Positions 54,569 to 64,000 of a DNA stretch of 64,000 nt are shown piece after piece. How positions within the stretch are numbered: position 1 is the stretch's first letter; the number at the start of each line of letters is the position of its first letter. The stretch is from Toxorhynchites rutilus septentrionalis (taxonomy: Eukaryota; Arthropoda; Insecta; Diptera; Culicidae). The stretch covers positions 11,161,429 to 11,225,428 of the forward strand of contig NC_073744.1 of NCBI RefSeq assembly GCF_029784135.1, read 5' to 3'. A model generated the notes under the pieces. The model was not told the origin of the DNA, made no database searches, and was given only the letters and a program-made list of their open reading frames with translations. Both the position numbers and the translations under genes were made by a program.

Positions 54569-54779
54569 GTATATATATAAGTTATAATCACCTAAGGTTC
54601 TGAAAGATGGTTGAACATTGCTCCATATTTTATATCCAGCGAGAACTTGACTAATCTACCCGTTGACTACACTTTCAACTACCCTGCTTTAAATCATTAC
54701 CCTCGTTCAATGACTACCCGCTCGACAACACGTGCTCTGTGTTGATGGTTTTGAAGGTTAAGCCTGGTTTCGCTTATAA

Positions 54780-54882
<103 letters not shown>

Positions 54883-54899
54883 TCTGTATATATATACAT

Positions 54900-55100
54900 A
54901 TATACATCATACAAATCTTAGAAAAATTCCGATTCATCGATGTATAGCATAAGATTTGTTTGATATGCTATACATTACAATCCCACAGTCTGTATATGGT
55001 TTAAATTGTTGAAATTTGAGAGCATTCCCATTTCCTCATACATTTAGCCTATTCTACCAAATTCTTTCTAGAAATACTATTCAATTTGAATGAGGAAAGT
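54900..55100. repeat. Further THF type-c fragment
   Basis: AAATCTTAG.AAAATTCCGATTC and TTTGATATGCTATACATTACAAT repeat, in both orientations, segments seen at 53690-53720 and 54420-54460. Confidence 0.5.
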
Positions 55101-55129
55101 GCCAGCCATATCTAGGTGACGGGGCGACG

Positions 55130-55467
55130 GATGTGTTAAGTAAATATCGAACCAACTTTTCTAGCCTATCCTTAGCAGTTGCAAGAACGTGTCCAGGACG
55201 ATTGTTAACTTTCAAGAAAGTATGCCTTCATCTAAGAGATACTACTCATCTTCAATTTATTATCTGTACAGTAACGGATGGAAGCGAGCTTTTTACTCAA
55301 CAGTTCTGAATTGTAAACGCTCGGAGTTTCTCATAATTTTGCTAACAAATAATTATTTATATTTATATTTTCAATTTTCATTCAATCATGTGGTAAATAT
55401 TACTCATCTTTCGAACATCAGGTAGAAAAAACAACTTTTGATATGAACAGAAAAAGAATTTTTCAAC

Positions 55468-55504
<37 letters not shown>

Positions 55505-56160
55505 TAAACAACTCTCAATCCCGGGATATGTCACGAACCAATTCTTTTTATATAGTTTCTAATGTGTTAACGTTGGTAAGACCGAAGTGCAACTTTAATA
55601 TTTTATTATATTACAATTATACTAACCAATTCCCTCAAGGCATTGTTCAAAGTTCCGGATCCGAATTTCTGTTTAGATGTGTTTTGGTTTCATATTTTGT
55701 ATTTAGATTCCAGTCACACTTCCGCTGCTTCCACTTATAACATTTATAACATTCTACAATTTTATTATTATTTTATTAACCAATTGTTTCAACAGATGCC
55801 ACAAGTAATATTAATAGTAATAATAATAGTAATTGTTGCTGCGCGTCAAGATAGGCCCCTTGAATCATTTCTAGCAGGTAGCAGGCCGCTGTAGTTCGCG
55901 TCGCTTTGCCGCACGGAACCGAGATAAACGTGAAGATGACAGATCATAACATAAAAATATCGCACGAGACCGAAGTGAACCAAATAAGCTAATTTCTTGA
56001 ATTTCTATATTGTTTGATATAAGCACAGTGAAAAACTAATTTGTGAGTAAAGAAAAGAATTGTAAAAGCATGAATTGAATAAATTGTATTTTTAGTCGAG
56101 TCGCTGTAGTACGGACTTCGAAAAGTTTTCCAATTATTTAATAACCTCGAAAATTACGGA
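55130..56160 (+). other. BEL/Pao 5' region, probable LTR and leader
   Basis: The stretch directly upstream of the gag start should hold the 5' LTR and primer-binding site, but the 3' LTR lies outside the window so the LTR cannot be delimited. Contains a (GA)16 run at 55471-55502. Confidence 0.35.
55471..55502. repeat. (GA)n microsatellite
   Basis: About 16 GA units. Confidence 0.95.
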
Positions 56161-56162
56161 AA

Positions 56163-57113
56163 ATGAGTGCTCCTACTGCCGAGACGCATCATTGCAAAGT
56201 ATGCAATCGACCGGATGAAATCGATGATATGGTGGCCTGCGACAGCTGTAACAGTTGGTGGCATTTTAATTGTGCCGGTGTTCATGAGTCGATTTGTGAT
56301 CGCTCGTGGAGGTGCAACAATTGCACTAATGTTTCTGTCTCCGCTGGTTCGATGAGATCAACAACGTCGAGCGCACGGTTGCGATTACAGCAGCTTCAAG
56401 AGAAAAAAGAGTTAGAAGATCGACTACAGAAGGAGAAGTCAGAGCGTGATCGAGCGTATCTCTCACAGAAGCATCAGATAGAACGCGAGGTAGCGGAAGA
56501 GGAAGCAGCTGGTGGTAGCGTCAAAAGCTTTGGTAGTCATCGGAGCCGAACCAGCAACGTCCAATCATGGGTTGACCAAAACCGGAGAGTGGAATCTGCC
56601 ATCGGTGATAATAATCAGCCAGCTGTAACATCAACATCCACGCCAGTCACCACGAATCCGGTGTTTACCGGAGCCATATCGAAGATTATTCCACCAGTTA
56701 GTCTAGCCACAAATCAACCATTACAACAGTGTCCACAACAGCACCCACCACCGATGATCAGAGGAGTTCCCAGTCAACAGGAATCGCAATACCCGACGTA
56801 CAACCACGGTTCACCAATGCATATGCTTCCCCCTTCGGGGCCAACGGAGCCACAGCCAACAGTGAATTCACCGCAAACGTACGCAGTGTATCCGTCTTCT
56901 GCACAAATTGGGAGAGTAACAAATCATCATCAGGAAGCTGTACAAGACGCAAGTCATGCAAATCGGTCAGTCCAGCCGCAAATAAATATTCCGGTAAATT
57001 CCTCGGTCCCCGTAGCTCCACACGTTGAACTACAACCGCACCATAACGGTTTGTATCATTCAACCATCCATGGCTTATTATGGACAAGTTGCAGCAGGAG
57101 AAGGATTTACTAG
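56163..57113 (+). pseudogene. BEL/Pao gag N-terminus with PHD-type finger
   Basis: Opens with a Cys4-His-Cys3 PHD-type finger (residues about 10-58: CKVC...CDSC..WWHFNC...WRCNNC), then a charged coiled-coil (QEKKELEDRLQKEKSERDR, about residues 75-125) and a Gln/Pro-rich low-complexity stretch to about residue 300. A PHD finger in front of gag is known in insect Pao-type elements. A frameshift near 57050 separates it from the capsid region, and an in-frame TGA follows at 57196-57198. Confidence 0.8.
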
Positions 57114-57116
57114 TCC

Positions 57117-58941
57117 TCAACAGTTGGCCGCTCGACAGGTAGTTTCTAGGGAGTTACCAAAGTTCTCAGGCGACCCCCTCGAATGGCCTATGTTTTGAGG
57201 CGCATTTGAGTCGACGACTGCGATGTGCGGTATACAGCCGGATGAGAATTTGGCACGCTTACAGAGAAGTTTGGTAGGGAGTGCCAGAGAGAAAGTTTTG
57301 AGTATTCTCACTCTGCCTTTGGCAATTCCTCAAATTATAAATACACTGAGGGAAGAGTGTGGTCGACCAGATCAATTGGTACACTGTTTGCTGGCTAAGG
57401 TACGCAATGCTCCTCCTCCGAATGTCAATAAACTTGAAACGCTCGTTACATTCGGACGCGAGGTTAGGAATCTTGTAACTTACATTGATGCCGCTGGTTT
57501 ACATGCTCATCTTTCCAATCCATTACTCTTGTCGGAATTGATTAGTAAGCTTCCGCCAAGTCTTAGATTAGATTGGGGACTTTACACTCAGCGAATTGCC
57601 GAGGTAACGTTGAGAGCATTCAGTGATTACGTCTCGTCCATTAAAACCGCCGCATGTCAAGTTAGTCTTCCGTCGGACATTGGACCGCAGGAAGAGCATT
57701 TACGTCGCACAAAGAGAAAAGAAAAGGAAGGGTTTATTAATGCGCATAGCAGTGATAAGCAATCTATCGAAAATGTGGGAACCAAAAAAGCACTCGAACA
57801 AAAGCCATGTATCGCGTGCCAAAAAACTGACCATAGAATAAGAGATTGTGGGAAGTTCAGAAATTTGACGGTGAACGAACGTTGGAAGTTCGTCGAGCAG
57901 AATAAAATGTGCCAGCGCTGCTTAACATGTCACGGCAAATGGCCATGCAGAACAAAACAATCATGTGGGGTGGACGGTTGTCCAGCGTTGCATCATAAGC
58001 TTTTACATCAACTTAAATTGAAACCAGCAAATACAGTTCATGTACCGGAATGCAATCCGGGGCCATCAGGGCTTGTAAGCGCTCATCGTCACCAGCAAGA
58101 TTCCGCCTTATTCCGTATTTTACCTGTAACATTGTTTGGAAATGGGAAGGCTGTCACGATTTACGCGTTTTTGGACGACGGTTCGAGTCTTACGTTGCTG
58201 GAAAGCGAAATTGCAGACGAGCTAGGTCTTGAGGGGGAAGATAGTCCACTATGCCTTCAATGGACCAGCAACGTTACACGAAAAGAAGCGTCTTCACGAA
58301 GGGTGCAGTTATCGATATCTAGTGTTCGTGACGGAATTAAGTACCCGATGAGAGATGTGCGGACCGTAGCAAGCTTGGGGCTACCACGACAGAGTCTTAA
58401 TTATGAAGAATTAGCAAAACGTTATCCACACTTAGCTGGACTCCCAGTTACTAGCTACGTAGATGTTGTGCCACAAATGTTGATCGGAGTGGACAACGCT
58501 CGACTGAAACTGACGCTGAATCGTCGAGAGAGACGTGATGGTGAACCAGTTGCTGCCAAAACGCGTCTTGGTTGGACAATCTTCGGCGGATTGCGAGCAA
58601 AGCAGATGGTGGAGCGGGTGATGGTACACATTTGCGACTGTTCCAACGACCAAAAACTTCATGAACTCGTAAAAGATTATTTCTCGATAGAAAATGTTGG
58701 TATCAACGGCCCTCCACCGCCTGAATCAGCAGAGGACAGTCGGGCTCGTAGAATTCTTCGAGAGACGACTAAACGAACTTCATCGGGGCGTTTTGATACA
58801 GGATTGCTGTGGAAAAGTGATGAAATAGAATTTCCGAACAGCTTTCTCATGGCAGAACGACGATTGAAGTGCCTGGAACGTCGGTTAGGTGCTGATGTAG
58901 AACTTCAAAAGAATGTCCACGAGCAAATTATCGAATATTAA
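57117..58941 (+). pseudogene. BEL/Pao gag capsid, zinc knuckles and protease
   Basis: The longest open frame (57223-58941, 572 codons) starts at an internal Met after the TGA at 57196; the upstream frame already carries gag sequence (RELPKFSGDPLEWPMF). It has a capsid-like helical region, cysteine knuckles at residues about 195-265 (CIACQKTDHRIRDC; CQRCLTCHGKWPC), then an aspartic protease with AFLDDGSSLTLL at about residue 315 and MLIGVDN. Gag and protease are fused, as normal in BEL/Pao. A frameshift at about 58940 leads into the RT. Confidence 0.85.
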
Positions 58942-59292
58942 ATGGCGAGGATATGCCCGTAATATATCAGAAGATGAGTTACGAAATTCAGATCCCTCTC
59001 GAGTGTGGTACCTACCACTACGAGTCGTACGAAATCCACGCAAGCCGCATAAAATTCGTGTTGTTTGGGATGCTGCTGCCGTTGTACAAGGAATTTCGCT
59101 CAATTCCATGCTGTTGAAGGGACCGGATCTCTTGACTCCTCTTTTGACAGTTTTGTGTCGTTTTCGCCAACGGCAGTTTGCGATAGCCGGCGATATCCGC
59201 CAGATGTTTCACCAATTGCTGATACGAGAGGAATATCGCCAATCGCAGAGATTCTTATGGCGTTTTGACCCAGCAGCTACTCCAGATATTTA
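58913..59292 (+). pseudogene. BEL/Pao reverse transcriptase, first part
   Basis: Contains YLPLRVVRNP, RVVWDAAA and the motif A block AIAGDIRQMFHQ with the catalytic aspartate. The frame is cut at 59293 by a DNA transposon; the RT resumes at 62595. The family copies RNA into DNA in virus-like particles; this copy cannot. Confidence 0.85.
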
Positions 59293-60763
59293 GGGGCTGT
59301 CCACATACCACGTGGACAGAAAAAGCATGATTTTAGACACCCCCCTCCCCCTCCGTGGACAAGCGTGGACATTTCTTATACCCCTCCCCCTGTTGTCCAC
59401 GTGGACATTCCTCCGGTTTTAAGGAAAAAATCAAGAAATTCTATTTTTTCGCTTAAATTTCATTTCAGGTTTGTTTCTATTTTCTATTCCATATGTATAT
59501 TGATAAAAATTATAGCCTTACCAATGGTAACGATTTGTCTTGAAATCTTCGATTTTTTTCAACATTGTCCGGGAGCTCATTATTTTTTTCCGAATTCTAT
59601 TTACGTTATCTCCATATCCATTTTAAAATATCGATTGTGAGCTTATTCTCGAGGATTTTTATTAAAGCTGGCTGGCTGTTTGAGTTTTCAAAAAATCAGA
59701 CAATGAAATCAAGCACTTTGTTTGAAAACAGAATTTTCTCGTCTAAACAACAATGACTTTCGCTTTTACAGGTTCGGTAGTGCCTGATGGCTATAATGAA
59801 CCTAGTAAAAACAAAACATCTGCAATATCATCGTGATCGATGATTCCGTTGACCTACAACTCATAATTGTTAAATCATGCTAAATATTGTCCTGAAAAAT
59901 TGGTGCCGATTCTAAGGAAAAAACCAAAAGCATACTTTTGTAGACATACATTTTTTCGATCATAGATGCACCGTTTTTAACTGAGTATTTCAGCATCCTT
60001 CATGCAACTTGAGAATTCCATCCTCTCAGAACTTATGCTATGCAGTAAGTTGAAGTTCTTACAAGAATCTTAACAGTTAAGAATCTGAAGATGCAATATC
60101 TGGTGTGTAAGGCGGTTGGAGTTTTAGAAGTGCCCTAGAAGCGTTCTGGATCGTTGATTTTCAAACGTTCAGCTGCTAGCAGTACTTGTTAGAATTCATC
60201 GAAACTAGTTGCTTGGTAGATGCTCATGATACAGATTTTCTTCCAGTCCTACCAGACCCAGCCATAACTTTCTTCAAGCGAAAACCTGCTTCGGGGTTCC
60301 ATTCACTTGCTAAGATTTTTTTAACTCAACATTCTTGTAAATGATTTGCCCTTTCCAATTCGTTACAAATATGTATTTTTGTCGCGTTTATGAAACGAAT
60401 CGCAGATTGAGATAAGTCCTTTCAAGTGTTTTTCGGTAAAACAAACCCTTATTCCGGAATCCGGTCGGATTTGAAATTAGCACAATGTTGCGTTCTTTAA
60501 GAGGGTATTCTAGTCTAGAATTTTGAAAAAATCAATTTCTTTTCTTCATATTTCTCTAATTCAGACATTTAAGAATATACCATAGGAGAGCCTTTTCGAA
60601 AATCTCATTATTTACCAAGTTATAGCCATTTTAGTGATGCGATATCTTATCTAGTACGGCCATAACAATTAACTTCAAACGCGTTTTTCTCGAAACATGT
60701 TTTTTTCAAACTGGCTTACACGATATCTCAAGTTCTACTTATCCGATCTATGTTTATATGAAT

Positions 60764-60991
60764 ACAATCTGTATGTATCTTTCTATCGCATGAACCTATA
60801 AAAAATCATGATTTTGTAACTTTACTATTTTAAAAAAATCAAGAAACTTGAAAAAATGTTTTAAACAGCATTTTTTTACAATCTGTATGTATCTTTCTAT
60901 CGCATGAACCTATAAAAAATCATGATTTTGTAACTTTACTATTTTAAAAAAATCAAGAAACTTGAAAAAATGTTTTAAACAGCATTTTTTT
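60764..60991. repeat. 114-bp tandem duplication
   Basis: 60764-60877 is repeated immediately at 60878-60991 with almost no change (starts ACAATCTGTATGTATC). Confidence 0.9.
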
Positions 60992-61824
60992 TCTTCAAAT
61001 TACCGCCATTTTATCAAAAAACACGTTTTTGACTTGTCCGAGGTTCATGCGATAGTGGCATCTTTACTGATTCAGAATCTGTTCGATTTGTTCGAGAACC
61101 TGAAGTGCTGGAATCTTGTACGCCATGGCAAAACTTTTTTTTGAACCCCCTCACTTGATCAGCTTCTAATTATGGATATATTTTTTTTCGTTCAATTTTC
61201 GTTTTATTGTTGAAAGATAGATAAACGAATAGTGATATAATGGATGGTAAAAATATTCTTTGTTTTACTTTTTCGGAGCTCGAAGAAACGTCCGAAATTC
61301 GGTCTCTATCCCCCTTAATCTGATCGAGTCAGATCCTATCGGATTGTACAAATGTTGCAACCTTGAAATGCGGAATGCAAAAGTTTATTTCGTCGGATTG
61401 CGATATGTCAAATCCGATCGGGTTCCGTAATATGGGTTAATATGTAGTCCACGCAGTGTTGCATGTTTGCATGTTGCATGCATGTTTTTCGTGATGTTTT
61501 GTTTCTGTGATTTCGGTGATTTTCGACATCTGTAGCGAATCTACTAATTCATGTGCATGGAAGATTAATCTTGTCTTTTAATTAATCAACAGTAGCAGCA
61601 TGAACTTTCCAGACAACTCAAAAGAAGCGCATTACAAAAATTACCAGACATCAATGAAGAACAACATCATTGAAAGAAATAGATCTCCAGAGATACGGCC
61701 CGTACACTCATGGAAGAAATTGTTGTTCGTTTCAATGTTCAGAAATCCTTGGGAGTTCTCGAAAAAAAACAGTTTTGTCATCAAGAGCAAAAGCTGAATT
61801 CAACCCGCACTTAAGTCGTGAATA

Positions 61825-62158
61825 TAGTAGAACCCCGATTATCTGCGGAATAGTGCGGCAAGGCCTCCGCGGATTACGAAAATCGCGGATAACGTAATAA
61901 ATTACTAAAAATGAGATTCGAACACAAAAAAAAATATTTCGGCATGATAACTAAGTTTTATGAATACAGGCATCATTAAACTATGCATCTGTAAAGTCGT
62001 ACACACCAGGGGTCAATTAATGTAAAAGCCATAACCAAAACAAAATAGCAAAAGCCTATCACTCACTGTTCAATTCCGGGAAAGTCCATAGAATTACTCA
62101 CTTCCACGGATAAACCGCACCGTGGATCATCCGCTCGTGGATAATCGAGGTTCCACTG
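61825..62158. mobile_element. pogo/Tigger-like MITE (334 bp)
   Basis: Ends TAGTAGAACCCCGATTATC and (complement of right end) CAGTGGAACCTCGATTATCC, flanked by TA on both sides. Such elements are moved by pogo-type transposases. It lies wholly inside the 59293-62591 transposon. Confidence 0.8.
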
Positions 62159-62594
62159 TACTACAAAAATCCAACTTTTTTTTTGTTATTGGGTGTCTTC
62201 ATCCTGGCGGATTTAATGGCCCTCTATTACCGATTGGAATAAATTGGATCCTAGTTCATGTGCGTTACTTTCAGAATATACATTTCAGGAAATAGGTTCA
62301 GTCAGATGAAAAAATATGGATGTTTGACCGAGCAGCACTCTCAGGCAGCTCAGTATTTTTATTGATGAATACTGAGTACTCAGGACGTGCGTGAAGTTCA
62401 GAAAATCGTGTATATACAAAACATATCTCATTCAATTTTGACTACTAACTTGAATGTTTTACTTTAAAAAATACTTAACGTGTCCACGTGGACAGTACCA
62501 AAACCCCCTCCCCCCTCACCGTGGACAAGCGTGGACATTCTCGTAACCCCTACCCCCCCTAAAGTTGTCCACGTGGTATGTGGACAGCCCCTTA

Positions 62595-64000
62595 CGTAAT
62601 GGATGTGGCCACATTCGGGGCTACATGTTCCCTTTGTTCGGCGCAGTATGTTAAAAATTTAAACGCAGAGGAGTTTTCTAGTACATACCCTGTAGCACCA
62701 AAAGCAATAATTCACCCTGTAGCACCAAAAGCAATAATATGTGGATGATTTTCTAGCCAGCACAGACACTATCCATGAAACGGTCAAACTGGCCGAAGAC
62801 GTTCGTACGGTACACAGTATGGCAGGATTCGAAATTCGGAATTGGCAATCCAACGATCAACAGATTCTGCGACGGGTCGGGGGAGAGAGCCTCGAAACAT
62901 TTAAAAGTTTCTCTATAGAAAAGCAAACAACAACGGAACGTATTCTGGGAATGATGTGGGTACCCGCCGAGGATGTATTTGTATTCATTGTCCAATTCCG
63001 AGATGACCTCCAAACACTGCTGACTGGTGAAGTCGTCCCAACTAAAAGACAAGTTCTTCGTGTGGTTATGAGCCTTTTCGATCCGCTGGGAATCATTTCT
63101 ACCTACACCATCCATGGCAAGATCCTGATACAGGATGTGTGGCGCTCAGCAATTGACTGGGATGATCCGCTTTGTGAACAAGAATTCATAGGATAGCAAC
63201 GATGGGTAAGATTGGCTCCAGATCTGGTTAACGTAAAGGTTCCAAGATGTTACTTCCCGAACTACGATCCGAGTAGCTACGGAACTACGCAGCTGCATAT
63301 ATTTAGCGACGCAAGCGAGCTAGCGTGTTGTGCCGTTGCATATTTCCGCATCGTTGATCGCGGTTCACCAAGGTGCACTTTGATAAGTGCAAAGGCAAAG
63401 GTCACACCTCTGCGTCCACAATCTATCCCACGTAATGAGCTTAATGCAGGAGTAATTGCTGTTCGACTGTTGAAAACCATTCTGGAAAATCATGATTTGC
63501 CGATATCAAAATGATTTATTTGGACCGACTCCACAACCGTTCTATCTTGGCTCAAAGCCGATCCTCGAAAGTATAGACAGTACGTAGGATTTAGAGTAGC
63601 CGAAATCCTTGCTGAAACCGAGCCTGAAGAGTGGCGTTGGGTGCCAACACGCTTAAATCCGGCCGACAAAGCTACCAAGTGGGGTTCCGGACCATGTTTT
63701 GACCCGAATGACGACTGGTATCGTGGTCCTGATTTCTTGCGTCTAGCCGAGGAGAAGTGGCCTACCAGAATGCCAGATCCGGGCGAACCCGTGGAGGAAT
63801 TGCGAGCAGTTCATGTACATCGCGAGGAGAAAATTGATGAAACTCTATTCAATGTCAATGATTTTTCTCGTTTGGATGATTTAATTAGGTTCCTCTCTTA
63901 CCTGTACCATTTTGTACATCTTTGTCGCTTGAGTACTCGTACACCATCAGAATCGCGAGTAGCAACTCTCGTCCAACAGGATTATACTGCAGCAGAGAAA
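62595..64000 (+). pseudogene. BEL/Pao RT end, RNase H and start of integrase region
   Basis: Resumes the RT; the catalytic YVDDF is at about 62740, preceded by a roughly 24-26-base tandem duplication (62689-62740) that breaks the frame. Then QVLRVVMSLFDPLGI and, after a stop at 63194-63196, RNase H blocks IFSDASELACCAVAYF, RNELNAGVIA, a TGA at 63512-63514 and WTDSTTVLSWL. WRWVPTRLNPADKATKW follows and the pre-integrase frame runs to the window end. At least two stops; the integrase core is beyond the window. Confidence 0.85.

Larger units (their letters stand above)
59293..62591. mobile_element. 3.3-kb DNA transposon with TTA duplication inside the Pao RT
   Basis: Perfect 26-bp terminal inverted repeats beginning GGGGCTGTCCACATACC, plus subterminal GTGGACAAGCGTGGACAT blocks at both ends. 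The target TTA is duplicated (59290-59292 and 62592-62594). A 3-bp TWA duplication points to PIF/Harbinger or a related group. No transposase frame is recognisable, so non-autonomous. Contains a pogo-like MITE and a 114-bp tandem duplication. Confidence 0.88.

Overview
The window looks like a transposon-packed stretch of an insect genome, most likely a culicine mosquito (Aedes/Culex type). This is inference, from DD37E-like Tc1/mariner transposases, a BEL/Pao element whose gag starts with a PHD-type finger, CTAG-ending Helitrons, a tRNA-derived SINE and AT-rich giant introns. No species assignment can be proven from the sequence alone.

The one host gene I can support lies on the minus strand between 27793 and 1530. 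Six exons (27642-27793, 27495-27566, 16626-16791, 16445-16562, 16007-16096, 1530-1897) splice in phase with GT/AG borders. They encode two CUB domains followed by a low-complexity linker, similar in layout to suppressor-of-lurcher-1 (SOL-1)-like extracellular proteins. Both gene ends lie outside the window. Two introns (about 10.7 and 14.1 kb) are full of mobile elements; the other three are 63-348 bp.

Layout: 1-16 kb holds Tc1/mariner, Helitron and PIF/Harbinger remnants, a LINE tail, a 1.3-kb element ending in inverted minisatellite arrays (11034-12338) and a long-TIR element (12705-14363). 18.2-21.3 kb is an R1-like LINE split by a Tc1/mariner element. 24.1-26.1 kb is a Helitron cluster. 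33.9-36.2 kb is an I-like LINE with RNase H. 39.3-46.7 kb is a Jockey-like LINE split by two insertions. 55-64 kb is a BEL/Pao element whose reverse transcriptase is split by a 3.3-kb DNA transposon, which itself contains a pogo-like MITE.

The most unusual content is a non-autonomous element family, here called THF (terminal-hairpin family). One end carries the hairpin GACGTAG-nn-CTACGTC and the other carries GGTTGTGTC-loop-GACACGACC. Members sit at A-runs. Best copies: 29540-32978 (+), 39690-42811 (-), 36435-37763 (+), 44779-46106 (-), 21465-22558 (+), 48959-50042 (-), 51929-53823 (-). The two largest carry decayed histone H4 fragments joined to H1-like tails, TATA-type promoters and histone mRNA 3' stem-loops; the 1.3-kb copies keep a decayed stem-loop. 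The family therefore looks like it captured pieces of the replication-dependent histone locus. Two copies interrupt the same LINE so cleanly that the empty target site can be read.
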